Shown: piece by piece, positions 8,392 through 17,228 of the stretch | Numbering within the stretch: the stretch's first letter is position 1 | Layout: every line of letters begins with the position of its first letter | From: a virus | IMG/VR virus record: IMGVR_UViG_3300017613_000818 | Span: 1 to 23,360 of that record | Length of the DNA stretch: 23,360 bases | Strand: one strand, 5' to 3' | Position numbers and translations under genes: made by a program | Notes under the pieces: model-generated | The model's database searches: none | What the model saw: only the letters and a program-made list of their open reading frames with translations | What the model was told of the DNA's origin: nothing

Positions 8392-9091
8392 AGGAAGTCA
8401 TTGCACCGCCTATCGAACCGGAAAGGTCTTGGAAGTAGTCTGCCGCTGAATCGGCTTGCGTTACATAAATCTCTTCCAACATCCATTCGGGCAGATACTG
8501 TTGGGCAAATCGGACAGAGAACCTTGCACCAGGGGTTGAGTCTATGAATGCCTCTTCAAAAAGCCTTATGCGCTCGGCCTCCGGCAGTGCCAGATAATCC
8601 TGCGATTTCTGTGCGAATGCTTCTTCCCGCCCGCTCATCTTGGCCCGTCCGTAGTCAATGCCCGTATCTTCGGACAAGTCATCTATTATGGAGTCAAGGA
8701 TGTTCTCGGATTTATCCATCTCACGGATATTCAGGACGCGGGCGTTGTAAAGACCGTGAACCGCCTGCGGCGTCGCCTGTTCATCGCCAATATAAGACTT
8801 TGAGTAAGTGTCGATATTGTTCTGCACATTCTCAAAATCTGCCCCACCACTTGCCATCAGCGATGCCACCTTGCCATTTGTCGCATCTGCCCGCTTCGTG
8901 CTGTCTGGCATTGCCTCAACCTCGGAATCGAAGCTATTCCAATCATCCATTACTTTTTTACGGTCTACGACTGGGGCAAAATCTTCCTCGGTTGCTATCC
9001 CCTGCTCTATAGCACCAGACCGCACTTCTTCATCAGATAATCCGTCGGGAACATTGCTGAGTTTTACTCCGCTTGGAAGAACAACATCCAT
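8336..9091 (-). CDS. Giant internal virion protein, fragment 1 (N-terminal part)
   Basis: ATG 9091 overlaps the stop of the gp15-like gene as TAATG. The first residues (VVLPSGVKLSNVPDGLSDEEV) have the form of a short N-terminal module seen at the start of large phage internal virion proteins. The rest is helical and acidic, with a small hydrophobic Gly/Ala stretch at about 226-246. The frame runs into SGHP-stop right after a seven-G run at 8354-8360. With six G the reading continues as NAAGG-VRAIPKVG into fragment 2. The joined product of all three fragments would be about 1795 aa, larger than T7 gp16. Whether the break is real, programmed or an assembly error cannot be decided here. Confidence 0.72.
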   Translation of the reverse strand: MDVVLPSGVKLSNVPDGLSDEEVRSGAIEQGIATEEDFAPVVDRKKVMDDWNSFDSEVEAMPDSTKRADATNGKVASLMASGGADFENVQNNIDTYSKSYIGDEQATPQAVHGLYNARVLNIREMDKSENILDSIIDDLSEDTGIDYGRAKMSGREEAFAQKSQDYLALPEAERIRLFEEAFIDSTPGARFSVRFAQQYLPEWMLEEIYVTQADSAADYFQDLSGSIGGAMTSFATAGSVLNAAGGRSGHP

Positions 9092-10512
9092 TATTTAGCT
9101 CCCCATACACGGACATCTGCTTCCTTCTTTTGGCTTGCCCCATACCCATACTGCTCCCTATAGAAGCTACGGGTGGAAAGTTTTTTGTCATCCGCCGAAA
9201 TAGCATCATAGATTTTCATTGCACCTTCGCGGTCTGTTGGTTTTTCTCTTAGATAACGCGCAACTTCGCGCTTTGCGAATACACCGGTTTCTGGCGTAAT
9301 TTCACTCTTGCCAAAAAAATCCCTGCGGCTGTCGGCGTTAATGAGTTCCTGCATTTCATCCCAGTACGGGCTTTGTGGAACACCATCTTGTGCATCCTTC
9401 ATTAATCCCTTTAACAAAGTTCTATCCTGTTCGCTGGGAACAGCGTTGATCGTTGCCCAGAGTTTCGATGCCTTGGTGAACTGCGGATCGGTTTCCGGGT
9501 CGTACTCGCCGATTTGTGTCCATAGATTGTTGAGTCGGTCAGATGGCATTGATGTCTTCACCGTACCATATGGATTATCAACGGCCTTCCTTAATGAATT
9601 ATAGTCCTGTGGTGAAATTTTGTCTACATCATCAAGCACATCTAGGTCTTCTGAAAGTCGCCGAAATGTGTCTTCGTCAGTTTTCCCGTCCCTTACCGCA
9701 TTAAACCTGTCCCACATCGCTGTTGCATTATCTGAATTCTGGCGATTATATGAAGCCCTTGCCGAGTTCTCATATGCTGTTAACTGTTCAGGAGATAAGT
9801 CTGGCCATGTTTTTTCTCCTCCACGTTTTTGTGCCACAATGGCATCTAATGTTGCTTTTGCATTTATATCAATATTTTGCCTAATATTTGCTTCTTGAAT
9901 ACGCATCGGAATTGCTATCCGCTTCTTTTCCTTCTCAATATCCGTATGAAAAGGAGAATCATCTATCAATCCAATTGCCTCACTAATGCTTTCATTATTC
10001 CCTGTTTCAATTAGAGCCTCTATACTTGAATCGTAAACAGACTTTCCTTGCGCGTTAAGCTCCTTGACCCCTATTTCACGGGCATCTATACGGGCATTTT
10101 CAAGTTCTCCTTCGGAATGAATTTTCAATTCAGCCGTCAATTCAGGATAATCCTGCAACCTGGGATCTGCCAATAATTCGGAAACGACCGCTCCTAATTC
10201 GGAATATTCCTTATCGCCTTCTGTTCCAAAATCCCGATAATCCAACCGATTCTGTAGCCCAGACTCATAAGCATTTTTGGCAATACCAATACGATTTTCG
10301 ACATCAAGCCGCAATAATTTGGATTCCGCATTGCGTTTCTCCGCCTCTAAGCGTTTATCTACCTCCACCTTCCGGAATCCAATTTGCGCCATCTGTCCCC
10401 CGAGCTGTGCTGCCGCCCGCCAAGGAGCAGCCGCCGCTTGCGGAGAAACCTCTACGCCACCAACCTCTGTAGAGGGTTGTACGCTTCGTTCATATAATGG
10501 TATTTGTGGCAT
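9091..10512 (-). CDS. Internal virion protein, gp15-like (473 aa)
   Basis: This is a hydrophilic, highly charged, almost entirely helical protein. An Ala-rich N-terminus (PQAAAAPWRAAAQLGGQMAQIG) is followed by long coiled-coil segments (about 45-200) and further helical repeats to the end. It has no signal peptide or catalytic motif. Size, composition and place, between the gp14-like gene and the giant gp16-like gene, match the middle internal virion protein of T7-type phages. Those proteins form part of the internal core and are ejected to build a trans-envelope channel. The start at ATG 10512 has only a weak ribosome site (TAGG) and lies 25 bp after the previous stop. The stop overlaps the next ATG. 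Assignment is by position and composition, not by strong sequence identity. Confidence 0.65.
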   Translation of the reverse strand: MPQIPLYERSVQPSTEVGGVEVSPQAAAAPWRAAAQLGGQMAQIGFRKVEVDKRLEAEKRNAESKLLRLDVENRIGIAKNAYESGLQNRLDYRDFGTEGDKEYSELGAVVSELLADPRLQDYPELTAELKIHSEGELENARIDAREIGVKELNAQGKSVYDSSIEALIETGNNESISEAIGLIDDSPFHTDIEKEKKRIAIPMRIQEANIRQNIDINAKATLDAIVAQKRGGEKTWPDLSPEQLTAYENSARASYNRQNSDNATAMWDRFNAVRDGKTDEDTFRRLSEDLDVLDDVDKISPQDYNSLRKAVDNPYGTVKTSMPSDRLNNLWTQIGEYDPETDPQFTKASKLWATINAVPSEQDRTLLKGLMKDAQDGVPQSPYWDEMQELINADSRRDFFGKSEITPETGVFAKREVARYLREKPTDREGAMKIYDAISADDKKLSTRSFYREQYGYGASQKKEADVRVWGAK

Positions 10513-10537
10513 AACCTATAACCCGCACTTTTTTATT

Positions 10538-10966
10538 TTAGAATCCAGTGGCCGTCCCAAGAAGTGAAGAGAAAGCCCCGAATTGAGCCGCACGCTTTGC
10601 CTGTTTCCCCTGCCATTCGTCCATCGCCGCGCCGCTTCTCAATTGCTGGGCTTCTATCATGCGGCCACGGCGATGCTCAAGAATGTCGCGTTCCATCTTT
10701 CCTGCTTGTTCGGCCAACACCAACAGCGGGGTTCCCGATGATATTTGCCCTCCGCTTTTGGCGGCGATGGCGGTTTGTTCGGCCTTCTTCCGCCTTGCGC
10801 TATCATGCAATGTTCCGGTTTCCATTTCCATTGCCTGCTCAACGGCTTTGGCACGTTGCCGCTTCAGCCGTGCATTGTATTTCCCGGCCTGTTCTTCCGC
10901 CTCCCCTCCCATGAGCTGCCCAGCGGCTGATCCAACTCCACCCAAGATTGCTAAGAATGCGCCCAT
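10538..10966 (-). CDS. Internal virion protein, gp14-like (142 aa)
   Basis: I place the start at ATG 10966, which overlaps the nozzle-gene stop as TAATG and has GGAGGTGG upstream. The longer frame from 11011 lies inside the nozzle gene. The N-terminus (MGAFLAILGGVGSAAGQLMGG) is a short Gly/Ala hydrophobic segment. A Lys/Arg/Glu/Ala-rich helix follows, then the pattern SGGQISSGTPLLVLAEQAGKMERDIL, then QGKQAKRAAQFGAFSSLLG. This layout, including an 'SG.(I/V)..SG(T/S)' turn between helices, is typical of T7 gp14-type proteins, which are ejected first and insert in the outer membrane. Confidence 0.7.
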   Translation of the reverse strand: MGAFLAILGGVGSAAGQLMGGEAEEQAGKYNARLKRQRAKAVEQAMEMETGTLHDSARRKKAEQTAIAAKSGGQISSGTPLLVLAEQAGKMERDILEHRRGRMIEAQQLRSGAAMDEWQGKQAKRAAQFGAFSSLLGTATGF

Positions 10967-13900
10967 TACAATTCCACCTCCAATTTTGGAATCATTGCAA
11001 GAACCGTACATGGCATTGGCTCATCCTGCACTACATAGCAGGAAAGAAGAAATTCGTCCGAGCTATCGAACCACACCGGGAAGTCGCCACTATAAAGAGG
11101 AGATGAATAATTATCGAATATAACATCCTCAAGATCGGCAGATTGCCCTGTACGCCCCACCTTCGCGGAATAGGTATCCTTGAAACGTATGGTGGCCTCT
11201 CTCCCGGCTGATAGATTCCCTTTGCTCGTCCCATATTGACCATCAATATCTACATACATCGGAGCTACAGTAGACTTAAACGGTAGCCCAACAACCACAT
11301 ACGAATAGGCATCGCTATCTATTACAATCTGTCCATTATAAACAATTTCATTTTCCTTTACTACGCCATCGGCCACCACCGCAACAGTACGTCCTTCAAG
11401 ATGATCCAATCCGGTTAGCGTCGCGGTACCGGGAGAGGTATAGGAAACATAGAAGTCCGAACCCTCCCAATCAGTTGTATAGCTTGTTCCCCACTCTCTA
11501 TTATTGAACCGTCCTATTACCCGTTTATACTTGCTTCCGTACTTTATTTTACAAGAAACATAAACTGCATCTTCATCGTTTTGTCTCGGAAGAACCGCAT
11601 TACTCTCGAACTCGACGTTAGATGCCGCAATAGTGCGCGTATTTGCCCAAAACACCGCCGTCCCTCCGGCACCAACACTAACTGTCCCGTTATTCAGCCC
11701 AAATTTATCAGTCAATGTAGTTCCGGTTCCATCGGCAAATTCATACCAAAATTCACCATCAACGGAAAACAGGGCCAGCTTGCCCGTAGCTTGACCTCCA
11801 CCGTTCACGGCCATAATTTGAAATGAATCTGATGCAGAGGTAAACCCACTTTCATGGTCGATTGCTTCGGTTGTCTTGACCCCATCAACCCATGTATCGC
11901 AAACACCCGTGTCATATTCAATGCGGACATCGTGCCACGCATCGTCAAATAAATCAGAAAGAAATATTGGATTTTGAACTCCCCCAACCGGATGCAGAAT
12001 CAACCGCGCATTGTTGGTTGACGAATGCCTATCCATCCAGACGGCACCTTCGCCCGAATCAGACCGTGTTGAAAACATCTTGTCCCATGCACCTGTCCCG
12101 CTATCGAAATATCCACAAATATGTATTCCAAAACTATCTCCCAACGTAATTTCGCTGGCAAGCGAAACATAGTCGCCCGTACCTGAAACACCATCGAATG
12201 TTCCAACCGGGACTGTCGAGGCTTCCGTAACACCAACTAGATGCCTGTGCCACCCTACTACATTCTGATCGCGCTCATAGGTGAACCCAAGCAATGTGCC
12301 ATCTGCGCGGATGCTCCATAGAATATTATCCGGCTGTTGTTGATATGCCCATTGCGAAATGCCTCCCTCGGTAATATGCTCCGCAAGAATAGATAGATCG
12401 GAAGCAGGATCTTTCGTCTCCCATTGATTAAACCATTCACGTACCTCCCGCCCCTGCCTCATCGGAAACAGCACAGCATTGTTTACCAACAATCCTTGCA
12501 GTCCAGATGTGCCGTAGGTAGATTTTCGCTTTAGGTTATATCCTGTAGGTGTAATCGACTTACGTTCATCGGATGCCTCAAGTACCCATTCGCCGCCGAC
12601 TGTCCCGGCAATCAACGATTCCTGTGGAACCAACCCCCGAACCTCGTCGTTCTGCCCGGAACCAAGCACAAGTTTCATTGCATCGGTATCAAGATCGCCA
12701 AGCAGAAATGTAGCATAATCTTCTATTTTGGATGCCCAAACCGTATCAAGCTCCGACGCTGTTCCTGCATAGCACAAGCGGTTTTCAAACAATGCCACGG
12801 CAGATGGGTGACCACGATAATCAGAAAACGCACCTTCTGTCCATGTGGTCATTTTAGGAGTACGAATTGCCCAATATCCATTATCATAGTCTGTTGAAAA
12901 TATTCCTGATGTATGGTCTTTTACACACTCATAATAAGAATCCCGGGAAACAAGATCATACTTATAGAATGTAGTAGTCGAACATATACATACATTGGTT
13001 CCATCATAAGTAATTCCCTGCGGATCTACTGTTTCACTAGAAACATCAAAAGACGTAAGTGCCGTTAGCCCAGGACTAAATACATCAATACTATCGTTTA
13101 CTCCATTTATTGAATAAATTCTACCATCTATTCCAGCACCTCCTAAAAAATAATGGGCTTGCTGAACTATTCCCGATCCCACCCCTGTCCAAATAAAAGA
13201 TGTCGTCCACTTCCTTAACCGATTATTGACAATAGTATCATAAGAATCCATATAGAAATAATTATTGTAATACCCAAGCCCTTTGTGTTTAGGTTGTAAA
13301 GTATAACCATCATTATATACCATTCCAACAAGATCACCATCAACGGTGTATTTTATAACCCTTGATTTGCTACTGGTATAACCCAAAACATACAAATGCC
13401 CCGAATAATAAGCAATCCCATTAGCCGCAGTCAGATAATGATTTACCGCAAAACTATCTTCCAAAGTAGTCAATCCTGAATCAACCCTATATACCTTAAT
13501 GTTTGAAGCCCCGCCCGAACAAAACCAAAACGAACCGTCGGCAAAATCCATTCCGGTTATATCAACCAAACCAGAATCAATCGAGGAAAGAGTCACAGCA
13601 GAGCCAGATACATAATCAAGACTCTCTTCTTGTTTTACCAAATCACCTGCAACATATGCCGTGCTCGTAGCCCAAGAAGAATAATCAGACGCAACATCCT
13701 GAAACTCGTCCATCACTTCAGCAACAACATTCTCCGAATCGGTATATCCAGTAATTTTAACAAGCGTTCTCCACGGATCGGTTGTTTTAAGTTGGTAGTT
13801 CATCGTGCCGGAAGCAGCGGTATAAGAAATACGAATCCGCGCATTGGTCGGTTCCGGCGAGTCTGTCGCAAAGGAAAAGTTTTTCTGTCCTCCCGAAGCA

Positions 13901-14685
13901 ACCCCGGTTGTATCTCCAATTACAACATAATCCTCCCATGACGTACCATTATCAAGACTACGCTGCGCAACCAATCTGCCACTCCATGTCCCCGTTGAAC
14001 TAAATTCCCAATCTGCATTCGACACATACAGGTCTTCGGTTATAGCCGTTCCAGTGAAATAGCTAGACCTTGTCGCATTGTCGATGGTTCTTGTAGAGTC
14101 AAACGCCATATATGAATCAACATGCCCCGAATCAAAAAACTCCTGCGACGATGTGAGCGTAATCGTTCCCGTCGTTGCGCTGGGCGACATAGTAATATCC
14201 GTAGTGTTTTCTTCCTTCAGAGGAGGATAATCAAATTCCTCTGGCACAAGTGTCCAAGAAGTATTAGAAAACCGACTTAGGCGTTGTACCGGATAATCTG
14301 GATGCACAATCCACATCACATCTACGCTTTGAGTAATCTTTAGATCAACAAGGTCGGCATCTGCATAGGGAGTACCAATTTCAACGGGAACACTGCCATC
14401 ATCCACAATTGCTCCATCTTTCCAAAATCGCAAATACCCATCCCCAAACTCAAGCATATAGGAAGCTTCGATACTAGCTATAAAAGGAATAAGGCGCACA
14501 GCATCATCCTGTTTGCTATCGCCTAAATACTCTATCGCTGGACGGCGGATTGCCCCACCATATGGCAATGGAACAAAGTTCTCCATAACCAAACACCCGC
14601 TACCATACTTCTCAAAGTCGGAGCGGGCGTATAGATAAGGAGAAAGTTCCCCTGCGTTCAATGAATTGATCACCCTCTTAGCCAA
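10966..14685 (-). CDS. Tail tubular protein B (gp12-like nozzle) with inserted beta-propeller-like and LamG-like domains
   Basis: The 1239-aa frame starts at a TTG codon (14685) with GGAGG seven bases upstream and overlaps the previous stop. The N-terminus (SLNAGELSPYLYARSDFEKY, then ENFVPLPYGGAIRRPAIEYLG) is the hallmark of podovirus tail tube B/nozzle proteins. Residues about 340-350 (YVAGDLVKQ) and 585-605 (YYECVKDHTSGIFSTDY, GYW) are two halves of one conserved motif. They are split by about 230 residues of propeller-like repeats (FADGSFWFCSGG, YYSGHLYVLG, GIDGRIYSING, TYDGTNVCICS). That stretch is AT-rich, about 31% GC against 50-60% around it. After GFTYERDQNVVGWHRH (801-814) a LamG-like domain lies at about 826-1015, before the core resumes at FESNAVLPRQNDEDAVYV. 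T7 gp12 has 794 aa, so the excess is the two insertions. Confidence 0.85.
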   Translation of the reverse strand: MAKRVINSLNAGELSPYLYARSDFEKYGSGCLVMENFVPLPYGGAIRRPAIEYLGDSKQDDAVRLIPFIASIEASYMLEFGDGYLRFWKDGAIVDDGSVPVEIGTPYADADLVDLKITQSVDVMWIVHPDYPVQRLSRFSNTSWTLVPEEFDYPPLKEENTTDITMSPSATTGTITLTSSQEFFDSGHVDSYMAFDSTRTIDNATRSSYFTGTAITEDLYVSNADWEFSSTGTWSGRLVAQRSLDNGTSWEDYVVIGDTTGVASGGQKNFSFATDSPEPTNARIRISYTAASGTMNYQLKTTDPWRTLVKITGYTDSENVVAEVMDEFQDVASDYSSWATSTAYVAGDLVKQEESLDYVSGSAVTLSSIDSGLVDITGMDFADGSFWFCSGGASNIKVYRVDSGLTTLEDSFAVNHYLTAANGIAYYSGHLYVLGYTSSKSRVIKYTVDGDLVGMVYNDGYTLQPKHKGLGYYNNYFYMDSYDTIVNNRLRKWTTSFIWTGVGSGIVQQAHYFLGGAGIDGRIYSINGVNDSIDVFSPGLTALTSFDVSSETVDPQGITYDGTNVCICSTTTFYKYDLVSRDSYYECVKDHTSGIFSTDYDNGYWAIRTPKMTTWTEGAFSDYRGHPSAVALFENRLCYAGTASELDTVWASKIEDYATFLLGDLDTDAMKLVLGSGQNDEVRGLVPQESLIAGTVGGEWVLEASDERKSITPTGYNLKRKSTYGTSGLQGLLVNNAVLFPMRQGREVREWFNQWETKDPASDLSILAEHITEGGISQWAYQQQPDNILWSIRADGTLLGFTYERDQNVVGWHRHLVGVTEASTVPVGTFDGVSGTGDYVSLASEITLGDSFGIHICGYFDSGTGAWDKMFSTRSDSGEGAVWMDRHSSTNNARLILHPVGGVQNPIFLSDLFDDAWHDVRIEYDTGVCDTWVDGVKTTEAIDHESGFTSASDSFQIMAVNGGGQATGKLALFSVDGEFWYEFADGTGTTLTDKFGLNNGTVSVGAGGTAVFWANTRTIAASNVEFESNAVLPRQNDEDAVYVSCKIKYGSKYKRVIGRFNNREWGTSYTTDWEGSDFYVSYTSPGTATLTGLDHLEGRTVAVVADGVVKENEIVYNGQIVIDSDAYSYVVVGLPFKSTVAPMYVDIDGQYGTSKGNLSAGREATIRFKDTYSAKVGRTGQSADLEDVIFDNYSSPLYSGDFPVWFDSSDEFLLSCYVVQDEPMPCTVLAMIPKLEVEL

Positions 14686-15016
14686 TCAAATGCCTCCATT
14701 TCCAACATGGCGACTTGCTTCCAAGATATCTATTCTTAAGTTCAATCTCCTTCAGCCCATAAGGACACTCTTCGGCTATATCGCCCGGTATTGCGCCCCC
14801 ACTCCTGCTTTCATTGGCTTCTTCTATGACAACTGTTTCTGCGCTATCAATCGTTGCCGTTCCCTGTGACTCGGTTTCGCTGATTTTTTTTTCACTTCCG
14901 AGATATTCGGAAACCACATCCTCTGGAACCATGCTCATATGCGACTTTAACCCAAGTTCTTGAAGTAGTTCCTTGCTTTTTTTCCCTGTCTTTTTTGCTA
15001 ATTCATGTACTTTCAT
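14678..15016 (-). CDS. Small protein with IF2 N-terminal-like domain (112 aa)
   Basis: It starts at ATG 15016 behind AAGGA, ten bases after the tail tube A stop, and its end overlaps the TTG start of the nozzle gene by eight bases. Residues 1-35 (MKVHELAKKTGKKSKELLQ, then ELGLKSHMS, VPEDVV) match the small helical domain at the N-terminus of bacterial translation initiation factor IF-2. Linker (about 40-80) is Ser/Thr/Glu-rich. The C-terminus (YGLKEIELKNRYLGSKSPCWKW) is aromatic and basic. There is no GTPase part. The function in the phage is unknown: it could be a small tail-associated or assembly protein that reuses this fold, or bind a nucleic acid or ribosome. Confidence 0.7.
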   Translation of the reverse strand: MKVHELAKKTGKKSKELLQELGLKSHMSMVPEDVVSEYLGSEKKISETESQGTATIDSAETVVIEEANESRSGGAIPGDIAEECPYGLKEIELKNRYLGSKSPCWKWRHLIG

Positions 15017-15025
15017 AGTTTCCTT

Positions 15026-15676
15026 CTACATAGGCAAATCACCCACAGAACGGGCTTGCCATAGTTGCGTTCCATTTCCCGATAGCGTGGCATCCAACCA
15101 TTCACTATCTATTATCTGGCGCTCATCGCCCTCGAAGCCATTAACTCGCCGTGCCTCTGGCAGTATTACAAATTCATATTCCTCGATAAGTGCTTTCCGG
15201 ATTTTCCATCCATCGGCCTTTAGCGCAACAGCTGTCTTTGAGGCCAATAAAGTGTAAAATGATCGAAGAAAAAGGGAGTCCATATCTGCAATTGCTGGGA
15301 TTGCTTGATAAAGAAGATAGTTTTTTTCATAGTTGGAAAGCACCTTGCGCCCCTCAATGGCCCAATCAATACGATATATAAGATTTTTATAATGCGTATC
15401 GTCATCAGTCAATTCCAGCGGACGGACGCAATCCGATGGAAGCGTTGCCTCTTTGTCCCATCCATGCTCGGCATAGTCGGAAGTAGTTAGTTCATCGCGC
15501 TTCTTTGAACAATTCCAAGTATGTATCCGAACCAATTCCTCAAGGGTAATATCGTAATGTAGAAGACATTGATCCGCTGCCTTTGTCCCGTCCGCATCGA
15601 CATCGGCGAGCTGTAATCGCTCATCACCAAGCAAGGATATAGCGAGATTACATATATCTGTTTTCGTTGTAGCCAT
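15026..15676 (-). CDS. Tail tubular protein A (gp11-like)
   Basis: This 216-aa protein has the family pattern of podovirus tail tube A/adaptor proteins: TDICNLAISLLGDERL at the N-terminus, then DGTKAADQCLLHYD, LEELVRIHTWNCSKKRDEL, and a late helical segment (LYQAIPAIADMDSLFLRSFYTLLASKTAVAL). T7 gp11 has about 196 aa, so length fits. It forms the ring between portal and nozzle. The ribosome site is modest (AAGG, 11 bases from ATG 15676), following a 71-base gap after the preceding gene. Position between capsid genes and the nozzle gene supports the call. Confidence 0.85.
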   Translation of the reverse strand: MATTKTDICNLAISLLGDERLQLADVDADGTKAADQCLLHYDITLEELVRIHTWNCSKKRDELTTSDYAEHGWDKEATLPSDCVRPLELTDDDTHYKNLIYRIDWAIEGRKVLSNYEKNYLLYQAIPAIADMDSLFLRSFYTLLASKTAVALKADGWKIRKALIEEYEFVILPEARRVNGFEGDERQIIDSEWLDATLSGNGTQLWQARSVGDLPM

Positions 15677-15747
15677 AACAATGTTCGCACCTTGGAGGGC
15701 GGGGAGAAGGTAGAGGAAAGTACCGAACCCCCCAAGGGCGAATAATT

Positions 15748-16182
15748 TTAGGCGTTCATCGCAACTAGGATGAAGCCTTTTAGGTCAACCGTGTCGGCCC
15801 AATCAGCTCCACCAACTAATCCAACAATACTTTTACCGCCAACATCGGTGTTACCAAGCGGAACGACATTTGCAATTCCATTGGTATCAGTAGATGTAGC
15901 AACCGCAATGCTCAAAGCATTGCCAGCACTATCCTTGAACTGAAGGGTAGTGCTGGCGGCAAGACCATTGGTGGCATTATGCTCAAGAAACGCCGCAACC
16001 GCAACGGTTCGATTCGGGAGAGGCTCCGAGAACTCTATGGTATCGGCATTATCCACCAACTCCTCCGACGCATCTACATTGATGGGAATCCACTTGACAG
16101 CTCCAAGATAATCATTCTTGTCGGCAATCGCAGGGGTTCGCGCATCAATTGTAGCAACTATACTATTATATTTCGTAGCCAT
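15748..16182 (-). CDS. Head decoration or minor capsid protein (144 aa)
   Basis: It starts at ATG 16182 with a near-perfect AAGGAGGT five bases upstream, which implies strong expression, and follows the capsid gene by 15 bases. The sequence is Ala/Val/Thr/Asn-rich with alternating beta strands (TIEFSEPLPNRTVAVAAFLEH, LQFKDSAGNALSIAVATST) and no Cys, signal or membrane segment. A small, abundant, beta-rich product immediately after the major capsid gene usually decorates the head surface. I do not recognise a named family, and a head-completion role is the alternative. Confidence 0.6.
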   Translation of the reverse strand: MATKYNSIVATIDARTPAIADKNDYLGAVKWIPINVDASEELVDNADTIEFSEPLPNRTVAVAAFLEHNATNGLAASTTLQFKDSAGNALSIAVATSTDTNGIANVVPLGNTDVGGKSIVGLVGGADWADTVDLKGFILVAMNA

Positions 16183-16197
16183 TTTCTACCTCCTTAA

Positions 16198-17184
16198 TTA
16201 TGCAGGGCTTTGATCGCAAGGAATGCCGATTACCTTTTCCTCTTCCATCCGCACTGCGCCTAGACCCATTTCCATATACATCTGTTCACGGTAGGACAAC
16301 ATCGGATTCTTCCCATACTCGGTGATTACGTCGGGCTTGACCTCAAGCAAGACGGCATCCTTGACGGTAGCAAAACACGCACGGATATCAGTAGTATCCG
16401 TATCCTTCCATTGTCCAGAAGAATTAAGGTCAAGCACACTATCAATATTGAATACGCTGGCACTTGCCATATATGGAACCTGCTCATATACGATGAAATC
16501 GCAACCCATGTAATTCGGAACATAGAATGCACTATCATCTACAGGACGTTTCCCGGTATAATCAGAGTTGATATAATGATCATCGGACCTCATATCATCC
16601 CACTGTTGCCATGCTATTGTGATTGTAGGACGCCCAGACAACTTGAGATTCACAAGATTTTCGCCAAACTGCTTGATTAGTGCCTTGTGCTTTTCATATG
16701 TCCATCCGGCATTGGTAACACCAGCCGCATGACCCAAGGTAACATCAATGATATTACCCGTATCAAACAACTCATCAGTAGTGCCTGAGTCGCCGCCCTG
16801 AGCCACACCAAGAGCCGCCTGCTGGAACACGATATCTTCGAGCAATGCGAATTTATCCAGAAGAATCTGGTTTTTCGCAGCGCGAGGATCGGCCTGCATC
16901 CGGTCAATATCCTGACGATCCACAATAGTAGCATCATGGTAGTCATCACGACTAACACGCCGGTTCGAGAAATCCGCTTCGGAATTCGGCGTAGTAGGCG
17001 CACGAGTTGTTATTTTATTTGGCAATCCACCGCCCGTAATACGCGGATAGACTCCTGTTTGATGATACAAGTTACCTGTAGCAAGATATGCTGTACGACG
17101 CATTTCCCCACCTTGTAGTTGGACGGTGCGCCGAATCATGCGGTTGTATCCTACCGCATTGAATAGACTAGGATTCGTAGACAT
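16198..17184 (-). CDS. Major capsid protein
   Basis: I choose ATG 17184 (MSTNPSLFNAVGYN, 328 aa), which has GGAGG five bases upstream. The ATG at 17196 lies inside that ribosome site. The protein is Asp/Asn-rich, with an N-terminal arm, then a helical stretch RQDIDRMQADPRAAKNQILLDKFALLEDIVFQQ (spine-helix type), and a beta region with WTYEKHKALIKQFGENL and TITIAWQQWDDM. The C-terminus YREQMYMEMGLGAVRMEEEKVIGI fits HK97-fold capsid proteins of podoviruses, in which the last strands name the variant (ERVGAV-like) surface. It follows the scaffold gene after 170 bases that carry a putative promoter and hairpins. Function is assigned from order, size and general pattern. Confidence 0.8.
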   Translation of the reverse strand: MSTNPSLFNAVGYNRMIRRTVQLQGGEMRRTAYLATGNLYHQTGVYPRITGGGLPNKITTRAPTTPNSEADFSNRRVSRDDYHDATIVDRQDIDRMQADPRAAKNQILLDKFALLEDIVFQQAALGVAQGGDSGTTDELFDTGNIIDVTLGHAAGVTNAGWTYEKHKALIKQFGENLVNLKLSGRPTITIAWQQWDDMRSDDHYINSDYTGKRPVDDSAFYVPNYMGCDFIVYEQVPYMASASVFNIDSVLDLNSSGQWKDTDTTDIRACFATVKDAVLLEVKPDVITEYGKNPMLSYREQMYMEMGLGAVRMEEEKVIGIPCDQSPA

Positions 17185-17228
17185 TTTTGCCTCCATTCGT
17201 TAATTTCAACTATGGCGGCTATGAGAAT

